Shown: positions 1 to 6,017, numbered from the stretch's first letter. The stretch: DNA of 7,301 nt from an uncultured Oscillospiraceae bacterium (GCA_934569215.1 CAKTKF010000047.1:1-7301), one strand, 5' to 3'. Numbers and translations are program-made. Notes: a model not told the origin generated them from the letters alone.

Positions 1-37
1 CGGCTGAGGCTCGCAGACGCAATTGCGCGGTGTTGCC

Positions 38-1489
38 TTAATAAAATTCCTTGATGCGGTGGAACCAGGTGCTTGCGGGGTCATTCAGCGCCTTGAGATA
101 TTTGGACATCTTATCCATGTACTGCTTTTTGACCTCGGCATAGGCGGGATCGTAGCAGACATTTTTCAGCTGATAGGGATCCTTTTTCAAATCGTACAGC
201 TCGCCGCGCTCACTCTCGTTAAAGGTGAACTGATAGTCCAGATCCCGGACCATGCGCTGACGGTGAACGTAGAAGTGGTTGTGAAACTCGCAGAACACCT
301 CCTCGCGGCCGTTGCTCTCCCGCTGACCCATCATCAGGGGCAGGATGCTCTCGCCGTCCACCGGGCGGGGAGGCTTGACGCCCGCCACATCCAGGATGGT
401 GGGCATAATCTCATGCAGGTAGACGAAGCTGTCGTTGTCCTTGCTGCCGGCGCCCTTGACCACCATGGGGATGTGGTAGATCTCGTCGAAGGTGAAGGCG
501 CCCTTTTCAATGAGCTTGTGCGCGCCCAGACAGTCTCCGTGGTCGGCGCTGTAAATGATGATGGTGTCATCGTACAGGCCCTCGGCCTTCAATTTGTCCA
601 CGATCATGCCTACCATATCGTCGATCATGGTGCAGTGGCCGTAGTAGCGGGCAGCAATCTCCTGAAAGCCTTTCCAACCGTAGTCGCCCAAGCCCCACAT
701 CTTCTCACTGAGATAGTACCCATAGGGCTTATCCAGCAAATCGTCGCAATAGCTGGGATGCTCGGGAATGTCGGCAGGGTTATACATGGAATAATAGGGC
801 TCAGGGACGATGCTGGGGGAATGGGGTCCCCAGAAGTTGGCCCAGATGAAGAAGGGCTTTTCCTCCTCCTTGGCCTTGTCAATCAGCCGGTTTGTCTCGT
901 GAGCCACGAAGTACTCGATGGTGCTTTCCACAGGCCCTTCATGCTTGCAGAACATCTCCTGGCTCTGAAGGGCGGGGTTGTCGCCCATAAACCCGTGGGA
1001 GACATCCACATTTTCAAATCCGTTTTCCTTTAAGTACAGCTCATAGTAGTTCGGCTTGTTGTCGGGCGGCGCGTGGAATACCAGGCTGGGAAACACCAGA
1101 CTGCCAGGAAAGCCGTAGCCCATAAAGGGCTTGCCGATGTCGAAGCCGCACTCCTCCGGCTCCTTGTTGTGGGTAACGTGCCACTTGCCCGCGTAACCGC
1201 AGAAATAGCCGGCGTCGTGCATGCAGTCACCCAGCAGAGGGGTACCCTCCTTAATGTTGGTGAAGTTGTCCACCACACCGTGCTTGTGGGGATAAAGCCC
1301 CGTCATCACGCTGGCGCGGGCGGGGGCGCAGATGGCGGACGGGGTATACGCGTTGCTGAATTTCATGCCCTCAGCCGCAAGCTGGTCAATGTGCGGGGTC
1401 TTGCAGATATCATTCATTCCATAGGCGCTGATCGTATCCATGCGCTGTTGGTCAGACAGAATCAGCAGTACATTTTTGCGCTTTGCCAT
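38..1489 (-). CDS. Sulfatase (arylsulfatase/choline-sulfatase-like), cytoplasmic, Cys-type
   Basis: Family role: hydrolysis of a sulfate ester using a formylglycine made from an active-site Cys. The 483-residue protein carries the sulfatase signature CAPAR at residues 54-58, so Cys54 is the predicted formylglycine; in anaerobes this is normally made by a radical-SAM maturase (anSME), which is not in the window. Other visible site residues are Asp13-Gln14 (LSDQQR), GKWH at 101-104, His223 (GPHSP), Asp316-His317 (SADHGD) and Lys325/Lys329. The C-terminal ELYDLKKDP (430-438) is typical of the family. The Asp-Gln/Asp-His metal-site pattern resembles choline-sulfatase and phosphonate monoester hydrolase relatives, so the substrate is open. 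Length is normal. There is no signal peptide, so it probably acts inside the cell on imported sulfated compounds. The start is supported by AAAAGGAG (1507-1500), 10 nt upstream. Only 37 bp follow the stop, so operon partners cannot be seen. The family is confident; the substrate is unknown. Confidence 0.95.
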   Translation of the reverse strand: MAKRKNVLLILSDQQRMDTISAYGMNDICKTPHIDQLAAEGMKFSNAYTPSAICAPARASVMTGLYPHKHGVVDNFTNIKEGTPLLGDCMHDAGYFCGYAGKWHVTHNKEPEECGFDIGKPFMGYGFPGSLVFPSLVFHAPPDNKPNYYELYLKENGFENVDVSHGFMGDNPALQSQEMFCKHEGPVESTIEYFVAHETNRLIDKAKEEEKPFFIWANFWGPHSPSIVPEPYYSMYNPADIPEHPSYCDDLLDKPYGYYLSEKMWGLGDYGWKGFQEIAARYYGHCTMIDDMVGMIVDKLKAEGLYDDTIIIYSADHGDCLGAHKLIEKGAFTFDEIYHIPMVVKGAGSKDNDSFVYLHEIMPTILDVAGVKPPRPVDGESILPLMMGQRESNGREEVFCEFHNHFYVHRQRMVRDLDYQFTFNESERGELYDLKKDPYQLKNVCYDPAYAEVKKQYMDKMSKYLKALNDPASTWFHRIKEFY

Positions 1490-1571
1490 GAGAAATTCGC
1501 TCCTTTTCGATCGTTTAAATCATTATGCTGTTGCGCAGACGTTTTAGGGTCTATCTGAATAAATAACCCCA

Positions 1572-1609
1572 TATTCTGCCATTCTTGCTATTTAGGCTAT
1601 TGCAGAATA
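1572..1609. repeat. Inverted repeat in the sulfatase leader
   Basis: TATTCTGC (1572-1579) and GCAGAATA (1602-1609) are perfect 8-bp inverted copies separated by 22 nt. It lies 83-120 bp upstream of the sulfatase ATG and just downstream of the candidate promoter. It could be a dimeric operator for a sugar regulator or an RNA hairpin. No T-run follows either arm, so it is not an intrinsic terminator. The function is unknown. Confidence 0.4.
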
Positions 1610-1628
1610 CAGAGTGTAAAAAATCCTT

Positions 1629-1656
1629 AATTTACATGGATTTCGTGCATTTTCAA
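1629..1656 (-). promoter_or_regulatory. Candidate promoter for the sulfatase gene
   Basis: Reading the minus strand, a TTGAAA box (1656-1651, 5 of 6 to consensus) is followed after 16 nt by TAAATT (1634-1629, 4 of 6). It would start transcription near 1622 and give a leader of about 130 nt before the sulfatase ATG. The leader would contain the inverted repeat at 1572-1609. Boxes of this quality also occur by chance in AT-rich DNA. It is the best candidate in the spacer, but transcription could also enter from the promoter at 2044-2072. Confidence 0.35.
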
Positions 1657-1697
1657 TCACTAATCTCTGAAAAAGGGCAGGCCGTCCCTCTCTCAGG

Positions 1698-1929
1698 CTA
1701 ACGCCATTCATTCCCCTTCTTTGTCTGGTGCGTCTCCGGTTCGCGGGCTTTTTGTGCGTTCCTCGTGGTGCTGGGTACGTTAATGATTGCAGCGCCTACG
1801 ATGGTTCTGCCCTTCATCCTATAGCCAATTTGCACCGCAACACGGTTGATGGCGTCAAAATAACAGCTTGTTCACGCCGTTTTCCTCCAAAAGGTGACGG
1901 AGATTGCACAGTGTTGTTTCATCCGGTAC
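1698..1929 (-). pseudogene. IS5-family transposase fragment, frameshifted, catalytic Asp lost
   Basis: Reading the minus strand from 1929, the translation gives VPDETTLCNLRHLLEENG and continues to LLF. An extra T at 1857 then shifts the frame. From 1856 it resumes with DAINRVAVQIGYRMKGRTIV, later NVPSTTRNAQ and ETHQTKKGNEWR, ending at a TAG (1700-1698). These blocks match the conserved middle of IS5-family DDE transposases, recognised by eye (PDxTTLxxFRHLLE, LFDAxN, TIVDAxII, PSSTKN, HQTKKGNxW). In the family the Asp after TIV is the first catalytic Asp; here it is Gly (GGC, 1796-1794), so the enzyme is dead even without the frameshift. The N-terminal region, both other catalytic residues and any terminal inverted repeat are missing. 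The 5' edge fuses to a lipoprotein start. The next transposase segment is found inverted at 2243-2296. Confidence 0.85.
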
Positions 1930-1990
1930 CGCAGGCACACATGGAAAGAACCATGCCGGCAGCCAGCTGCAATACAAGAATTCTCTTCAT
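1919..1990 (-). pseudogene. Decapitated lipoprotein gene: signal peptide only, then stop
   Basis: ATG at 1990 opens a 23-codon frame reading MKRILVLQLAAGMVLS, then MCAC-GTG, then TGA (1921-1919). This is a textbook Firmicutes lipoprotein leader: two positive residues, a hydrophobic core and a lipobox-like MCAC with the last Cys as the lipidation site. It is the usual N-terminus of solute-binding proteins of sugar ABC importers. AAAAGGAGG (2004-1996) sits 5 nt before the ATG, and a good promoter lies at 2044-2072, so expression signals are intact while the mature domain is gone. Homology switches to an IS5 transposase within GGTACCGGATGAA (1930-1918), marking the break. The gene was probably a solute-binding protein, but only the leader survives, so the ligand cannot be inferred. 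A 23-residue peptide may still be translated. Confidence 0.75.
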
Positions 1991-2043
1991 AGCATCCTCC
2001 TTTTCTTTATTCGGGTGTTTGGGTTCCTTACTGGGATGGTATC

Positions 2044-2072
2044 AGTTTAGCATTACGAAACGGTCATGTCAA
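2044..2072 (-). promoter_or_regulatory. Sigma-A-type promoter of the truncated lipoprotein gene
   Basis: On the minus strand a perfect TTGACA (-35, 2072-2067) is followed by a 17-nt spacer and TAAACT (-10, 2049-2044). The -10 is preceded by TGC, an extended -10 element. The predicted start is near 2037, giving a leader of about 47 nt that contains the AAAAGGAGG site before the ATG at 1990. It is the best promoter match in the window. It now drives only a 23-codon remnant and the dead transposase piece, and possibly the sulfatase downstream. Confidence 0.65.
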
Positions 2073-2136
2073 TGCCTGTCCACCGACACGGAATTTCATT
2101 TCATACTTTGTCGCAATTTGATGACTGGTGTCTGGA

Positions 2137-2169
2137 TTTGCGAAATATATGCACATATAATTCGGCAAA
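2137..2169. repeat. Imperfect palindrome, possible operator
   Basis: TTTGCGAAATATATG (2137-2151) and CATATAATTCGGCAAA (2154-2169) are near-perfect inverted copies around a CA centre. TTTGC pairs with GCAAA and ATATG with CATAT, with one extra base in the right arm. It lies 65 bp upstream of the -35 of the truncated lipoprotein promoter. It could be a regulator site left from the original transport operon, or the end of a mobile element. It could equally be chance in AT-rich DNA. Confidence 0.35.
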
Positions 2170-2242
2170 TTGACGAAAACGCAGGTTCTGAGTTGTGCAT
2201 ATTGCTTTGAAGGTTTTCCCGCTTTTCCAAAAAGGTTTTTCA

Positions 2243-2296
2243 ATGGACAGCGAATTGGTGCATACGGTAGAGGCAACGGCGGCGAATGTCCACGAT
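2243..2296 (+). pseudogene. Second IS5-family transposase fragment, opposite orientation
   Basis: The plus-strand frame at 2243 reads MDSELVHTVEATAANVHD. This corresponds to the conserved GVDxxSGLVHTVxxTAANVHD block of IS5-family transposases, which contains the second catalytic Asp (Asp2 of this piece, in the VD position). In a normal protein this block follows the GNxW motif after roughly 8-10 residues. Here the GNEWR end lies at 1701 on the other strand. Homology ends after VHD, where the DNA passes into a different transposase-like frame. There is no start, ribosome binding site or continuation, so it is a fossil. Recognition is by motif; no database search was run. Confidence 0.75.
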
Positions 2297-2459
2297 TGCG
2301 AACAAAACTGCACAAGAAAATCCGAACCTGTTACGAAAGTTTGCGCTGTCCCTGCTCAAGCGCTACAAAGCAGAAACCAACACCAAGCAGCCAATATCGC
2401 ACATAATGCCGGATTGTCTTCTTGAACCGGAGTATCTTTGCAGGGTTTTGCAAAATTGA
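2286..2459 (+). pseudogene. C-terminal remnant of another transposase (possibly ISAs1-like)
   Basis: The plus frame is open from the TAG at 2268-2270 to TGA 2457-2459. It could start at ATG 2286, giving 57 residues. It includes IANKTAQENPNLLRKFALSL, KRYKAETNTKQPISHIM and PEYLCRVLQN at the end. The NLLRKFALSLLK segment followed by a basic stretch and a terminal Tyr-Leu-x-x-Val-Leu resembles the C-terminal tail of ISAs1-type DDE transposases (NLxxLRKxALNLL ... YLxxLL). The family call is tentative. It overlaps the IS5 piece by 11 bp in a different frame, so the join is a recombination scar. There is no convincing ribosome binding site before 2286, so independent expression is unlikely. The alternative is a real short protein of unknown function. 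Confidence 0.5.
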
Positions 2460-2485
2460 TTTCCGTGCCTGCGGTGTGCTGCCTA

Positions 2486-2514
2486 TAGATTTTTCTGCGG
2501 TTATCTGTTATACT
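2486..2514 (+). promoter_or_regulatory. Extended -10 promoter for the SNF2 gene
   Basis: TATACT (2509-2514, 5 of 6 to TATAAT) is preceded by TGT (2506-2508), forming an extended -10. The hexamer 17 nt upstream, TAGATT (2486-2491), is a poor -35, which an extended -10 can offset. Predicted transcription starts near 2521, about 70 nt before the SNF2 ATG. The preceding transposase remnant ends at 2459, so the SNF2 gene appears to be its own transcription unit. Confidence 0.5.
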
Positions 2515-2590
2515 GAACAAAAAGACGCGAAGCGGCAAAGTTTGGGCGTTTTGGACCCGTTTCAGGCGAAGCGTAGAATGGAGTGTCCGG

Positions 2591-5500
2591 ATGGATCTGA
2601 ATCAGGTAAAATCATTGTTTTCCACCACCGACTATGAACGCGGGATGGAATACTACCGGCAGGGTCGGGTCACGGATATGCAGTGTTCGAAAACCGATAC
2701 GGAATTGAACGTCAGCTGCACCGTCCATGGCAGCAAGCACTACGCGGTGCAGTTTATCAGAAGAAAGGACAGCCGAGTGCGCATCAGCTGCTCCTGCCCG
2801 CGCTTCGCCGACGTTGGCCGCTGCAAGCACCTTGCCGCCGCCATGATCGCCTTCCTCAGCGAGCCGCCGCGCACGTGTGCGCCCAGCAGCGACCGGTATG
2901 CACGGCGGATGCTCCAGCGCTATCTGCAAATTTCGCAGGAATCGGCCGACCCTTCCCAGCAGCCCATCCGCCTGTGTGCGGTGCTGCGCGACGGGTATGG
3001 AAGCGAATATCCCTCGTTTTCCCTTCGCGTCGGGTATGACCGGCTGTACATCGTGCAGAATATCCGGGATTTTCTTTACAATGTGGATCAGCACCGGACG
3101 GTCGTCTACGGAAAAGGACTGACGCTGACGCATGACCTTGCGCTGTTTGATCCGAAGGCGCAGGCGATGATCCGGCTTTTGATGAACGAATACGACAGGT
3201 ACCGCTCACTCAGTTCTTCTCACTATATGGGCTATGAGCCTCCGGATTATCGAAAAAACGAGATCATACTGACCGGCGATTCCTTTGACCGGTGGTTCGA
3301 TCTTTTATCCGACGCACCGGTAGATTATGCAGGCTCCCGCCCGCTCACGCTCATGCAAAAAGACCCCCAGGTTCGTCTTCTGATCGCGGAAGAAGGCGGC
3401 GGCGCACGGCTGACGGTTCAGACGCCCTGCTCCTACCGCTTTTTCGGCAGCCATCGGAGCTTATACGCCCTCAGCGGCGGGACGCTTTTACGCTGCTCAG
3501 GCGAGTTTCGGGAAAAGATCTACCCGCTGCTCGAATCCGGACAGCAGACCATGTTTCTGGAGAAGAAGGATCTTCCGACCTTCTGCGGCTGCGTGCTGCC
3601 GGCGCTCGGCGAACAGGTCGAGGTCGAAGATCCGCAGAAGCTTTTTCAAAGCTACATCCCCGACCCCTGCACGGTCTGCTTCTATTTTGATATGGAGCAG
3701 GACTCACTGCTTGTCAAGCCGGTCTTCCGGTACGACACGCATTCGATCGCATTTGACGATACCGCCGAGCCCGACGGCGTACGGCGAAACAAAAAGGAAG
3801 AAGGTGCCGCTTTGCTGTTCGTCCGGCGCTATTTTCAGCAGCAGGATCGGCAGTTTGTTTTGCAGGGCGAGGACGCGGCGTATGACTTTCTCACGGGTGC
3901 CATCGACGGTTTTCGCCGCAGAGGCGAGGTCTATTTCAGCGACCGCCTGAACCGCAAGCGCCTCCAGCCCGCACCGGCCAGCATCGGCCTTTCCGTTTCC
4001 GATGGGCTTCTGACGTTGACGCTGGACACCGGCGGCTATCCACCCGAGGAGCTTTCGGAGCTCTACCGGAGTATGCTGCTGCGCAGAAAATATCACCGGC
4101 TTCCGGACGGCCGGTATCTGGAACTGGACGGCTCGTCGTGTGAAAAGCTGGCGGAAATGGCGCAGATGCTCCAGCTCTCCGACCGGGAACTGGCCCGCGG
4201 GAAAGCGACGCTTCCGGCCTATCGTGGGCTGTATCTTGACGAGCTGCTGTCGGGAACCGACGGCATCCGGGTCAGCCGCGACAGCCGGCTACGCAGCATG
4301 ATCCGCAATTTCAAGACGATCTCCGAGAGCGACTACGCTCTGCCATCGGAGCTGCACGCACAACTCCGGCCGTATCAGCAGACCGGCTATCAGTGGCTTA
4401 AAACGCTGGAGGGCTATGGCTTCGGCGGCATTCTCGCGGACGAAATGGGGCTCGGCAAAACGCTTCAGATGATTGCTTTTTTATCGTCCTTTCCCCAGAA
4501 AACCGTCGGCGCGCCGAGTCTTGTCGTCTGCCCGGCATCTTTGATCTACAACTGGGGCGACGAGCTGCAAAAATTCGCCCCGCATTTGCGCTGTCAGCTG
4601 ATTTTGGGAAATGCCGCCGAGCGCAAACGTCTGCGCGCGGAAGCAGCGACATATGACGTATGGGTCAGCTCCTATGAACTCATCCGGCAGGACATCGAAG
4701 CATATACGACGCTGCAATTTTACTGCTGCGTACTCGACGAGGCCCAGCACATCAAAAACGCCTCGACGCTCGCGTCCAAGGCCGTCAAGCGCCTTTCGTG
4801 CCGGCAGCGGTTCGTGCTGACCGGAACGCCCATTGAAAACCGGCTCAGCGAGCTTTGGAACCTGTTTGATTTCCTCATGCCAGGGTATCTCTACACAAAT
4901 CACGCTTTCCGCGAAAAGCTGGAAAAGCCGATCCTCAAGTCCAAAGACCCGGATGCCGAGTCTCATCTGCGGCGGCTGGTGCAGCCGTTTATACTGCGGC
5001 GGCTGAAAAAGGATGTGCTCAAAGAGCTTCCGCCCAAGGAAGAGCATGTCCGGAAGATCTCTCTGTATGAGGAGGAGCAGAAGCTCTATTACGCCTGTGT
5101 GCAGGCCGCCGTTGCAGGTCTCGGCGATGGGCAGGGCAAGCTGCAAATTCTCGCCGCGCTGACCCGGCTGCGGCAGGTGTGCTGCGATCCGGGGCTCTGC
5201 TTTGAAAATTACGACGGCCCGGCGAGCAAGCTGGACGCCTGCGTGGAATTGTGCGAAGCGATGGTGGAAAACGGCCACCAGATCCTGCTGTTTTCGCAGT
5301 TCACCTCCATGCTCGACCGGCTGCGTGCGCGGCTGGACGCGCTGCATATTTCGAGCTTCACCCTTCAGGGCTCGACGCCCAAGGAAAAGCGCGCTTCCAT
5401 GGTCAAGGCCTTCAACGCAGGCGAGGCTTCGGTCTTTCTCATCTCCCTGAAAGCAGGCGGCACGGGTCTGAATCTGACGGCGGCGGATATCGTGATCCAC

Positions 5501-5734
5501 TTTGACCCCTGGTGGAACCAGGCGGCGCAGGATCAGGCGACAGACCGCGCCCACCGCATCGGCCAGCAGGCGCACGTACAGGTCTATAAGCTGATAGCGA
5601 AGGACACCATCGAGGAAAAAATTCTGGAGCTTCAGGAAAAGAAGGCCGCATTATTGGACACAATATCCGGCTGCGAGGAGACCAGAATCCTGACTATGTC
5701 TTCCGAAGAACTGCTTTCGCTGCTGAAAAGCTGA
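2591..5734 (+). CDS. SNF2-family DNA-dependent ATPase (helicase-like) with SWIM zinc finger
   Basis: A 1047-residue protein of the bacterial SNF2/Rad54-like superfamily 2 group, which uses ATP to translocate on duplex DNA and remodel bound proteins or nucleic-acid structures. The N-terminus has a SWIM zinc finger: Cys67-x-Cys69, then Cys78-x-His80. Residues from about 100 to 580 fit the bacterial SNF2-associated region. The ATPase core has a QxxGxxWL-type motif (RPYQQTGYQWL, 593-603), Walker A (DEMGLGKT, 617-624; Lys623), Walker B DEAQH (716-720), and LTGTPIENR (743-751). The helicase C lobe has LLFSQF (899-904), LKAGGTGLNLT (953-963) and the arginine-finger motif DRAHRIGQ (985-992). All key residues are intact. 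The ATG is supported by TGGAG at 2579-2583, 7 nt upstream. It stands alone, convergent with the alpha-glucosidase gene, with a structured repeat starting 4 bp after its stop. I see no methylase, nuclease or other defence partner, so its role (repair, transcription or defence) is unknown. Confidence 0.95.
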   Translation: MDLNQVKSLFSTTDYERGMEYYRQGRVTDMQCSKTDTELNVSCTVHGSKHYAVQFIRRKDSRVRISCSCPRFADVGRCKHLAAAMIAFLSEPPRTCAPSSDRYARRMLQRYLQISQESADPSQQPIRLCAVLRDGYGSEYPSFSLRVGYDRLYIVQNIRDFLYNVDQHRTVVYGKGLTLTHDLALFDPKAQAMIRLLMNEYDRYRSLSSSHYMGYEPPDYRKNEIILTGDSFDRWFDLLSDAPVDYAGSRPLTLMQKDPQVRLLIAEEGGGARLTVQTPCSYRFFGSHRSLYALSGGTLLRCSGEFREKIYPLLESGQQTMFLEKKDLPTFCGCVLPALGEQVEVEDPQKLFQSYIPDPCTVCFYFDMEQDSLLVKPVFRYDTHSIAFDDTAEPDGVRRNKKEEGAALLFVRRYFQQQDRQFVLQGEDAAYDFLTGAIDGFRRRGEVYFSDRLNRKRLQPAPASIGLSVSDGLLTLTLDTGGYPPEELSELYRSMLLRRKYHRLPDGRYLELDGSSCEKLAEMAQMLQLSDRELARGKATLPAYRGLYLDELLSGTDGIRVSRDSRLRSMIRNFKTISESDYALPSELHAQLRPYQQTGYQWLKTLEGYGFGGILADEMGLGKTLQMIAFLSSFPQKTVGAPSLVVCPASLIYNWGDELQKFAPHLRCQLILGNAAERKRLRAEAATYDVWVSSYELIRQDIEAYTTLQFYCCVLDEAQHIKNASTLASKAVKRLSCRQRFVLTGTPIENRLSELWNLFDFLMPGYLYTNHAFREKLEKPILKSKDPDAESHLRRLVQPFILRRLKKDVLKELPPKEEHVRKISLYEEEQKLYYACVQAAVAGLGDGQGKLQILAALTRLRQVCCDPGLCFENYDGPASKLDACVELCEAMVENGHQILLFSQFTSMLDRLRARLDALHISSFTLQGSTPKEKRASMVKAFNAGEASVFLISLKAGGTGLNLTAADIVIHFDPWWNQAAQDQATDRAHRIGQQAHVQVYKLIAKDTIEEKILELQEKKAALLDTISGCEETRILTMSSEELLSLLKS

Positions 5735-5738
5735 CGTC

Positions 5739-5911
5739 TGATACTAGTTTTTAATAAAACGGTTAAAAACCGTTTTATTTGGCTGCTGTTTCAGCAGCCA
5801 GCGGCGTAGCCGCAAAAAACATAAGTCCATACATTTCTCGCCGCTACCGGCGGCCTGCGAAGAATTCGCAGGATAAAATGGTGTTAACCATTTTATCGAG
5901 AAATAGTATGA
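5739..5911. repeat. Near-palindromic multi-hairpin element (two inverted three-hairpin modules)
   Basis: Left module: stem AATAAAACGGTT/AACCGTTTTATT (5753-5764/5768-5779), stem TGGCTGCTG/CAGCAGCCA (5780-5788/5792-5800), stem GCGGC/GCCGC (5801-5805/5809-5813). Right module, mirrored: stem GCCGC/GCGGC (5840-5844/5850-5854), stem CCTGCGAA/TTCGCAGG (5854-5861/5865-5872), stem GATAAAATGGT/ACCATTTTATC (5872-5882/5887-5897). The right module is closed by CATAC+ATTTCTCG (5828-5840) pairing with CGAGAAAT+GTATG (5897-5910, A5905 bulged). The left has a weaker closing stem, TTTTT/AAAAA plus flanks. The outer ends TGATACTA (5739) and, on the other strand, TCATACTA (5911) match, so the whole is an imperfect inverted repeat centred near 5825. 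It starts 4 bp after the SNF2 stop and is probably in that mRNA's 3' UTR. It looks like a dispersed MITE- or REP-like repeat. No protein is encoded, and I do not recognise a named family. Confidence 0.8.
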
Positions 5912-5974
5912 AAGAACAAACTGTACTGGGAATATCTGTGTTTATCTTTTGATATTCAATAGTTTAAAAAGAAG

Positions 5975-6017
5975 GAGCCGAGATTTTCTGTGCTGAAGTT
6001 ACAGAAAATTTCGGCTC
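5975..6017. terminator. Bidirectional intrinsic terminator between convergent genes
   Basis: GAGCCGAGATTTTCTGT (5975-5991) pairs with ACAGAAAATTTCGGCTC (6001-6017): 17 bp with a single G-T wobble and a 9-nt loop. On the plus strand it is followed by TTTCTTTTC, terminating SNF2 transcripts. On the minus strand it is followed by CTTCTTTTT, terminating the alpha-glucosidase transcript about 100 nt after its stop. Its position between tail-to-tail genes fits a shared terminator. Confidence 0.85.

Larger units (their letters stand above)
1698..2459. mobile_element. Degenerate composite of insertion-sequence remnants
   Basis: This 762-bp stretch holds two oppositely oriented IS5 transposase pieces, the tail of a second transposase, and a truncated lipoprotein gene with its promoter. 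No intact transposase and no paired terminal inverted repeats or target duplication could be found by eye, so the element cannot move by itself. Apart from the named remnants, the palindrome and the promoter, I see nothing coding between 2073 and 2242. Confidence 0.65.

Noticed and set aside
18..27. Palindrome CGCAATTGCG downstream of the sulfatase stop
   Set aside because: It is only 10 bp with no loop or T-run, and too close to the edge to interpret.
23..1033. Plus-strand 336-codon open frame
   Set aside because: It is antisense to the sulfatase, whose motifs and ribosome binding site are clear. The translation has no recognisable domain.
1728..2210. Plus-strand 160-codon open frame in the intergenic region
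   Set aside because: It is antisense to the lipoprotein leader and IS5 remnant, which explain the DNA better. It has no ribosome binding site and no domain.
1698..2242. Phase-variable invertible promoter
   Set aside because: I could not find matching inverted repeats at the two boundaries and no recombinase gene is present, so a one-time rearrangement is simpler.
2064..2315. Minus-strand frames of 70-83 codons
   Set aside because: They overlap the IS5 piece on the other strand and the promoter, with no family resemblance and no ribosome binding site.
2527..2573. Direct repeat GCGAAGCG (2527-2534 and 2566-2573) in the SNF2 leader
   Set aside because: Two 8-bp copies 39 bp apart with no further symmetry are too weak to call a site.
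4481..5575. Minus-strand 364-codon open frame
   Set aside because: It is a shadow of the SNF2 ATPase core, caused by GC-rich codon use.
5753..5779. Perfect 12-bp hairpin after the SNF2 stop as its terminator
   Set aside because: The stem is AT-rich and followed by TTTGG rather than a U-run. It is better explained as part of the repeat element, and a stronger terminator lies at 5975-6017.
5739..5911. CRISPR array
   Set aside because: The repeats are inverted and diverged, without regular direct repeats or spacers, and there are no cas genes.
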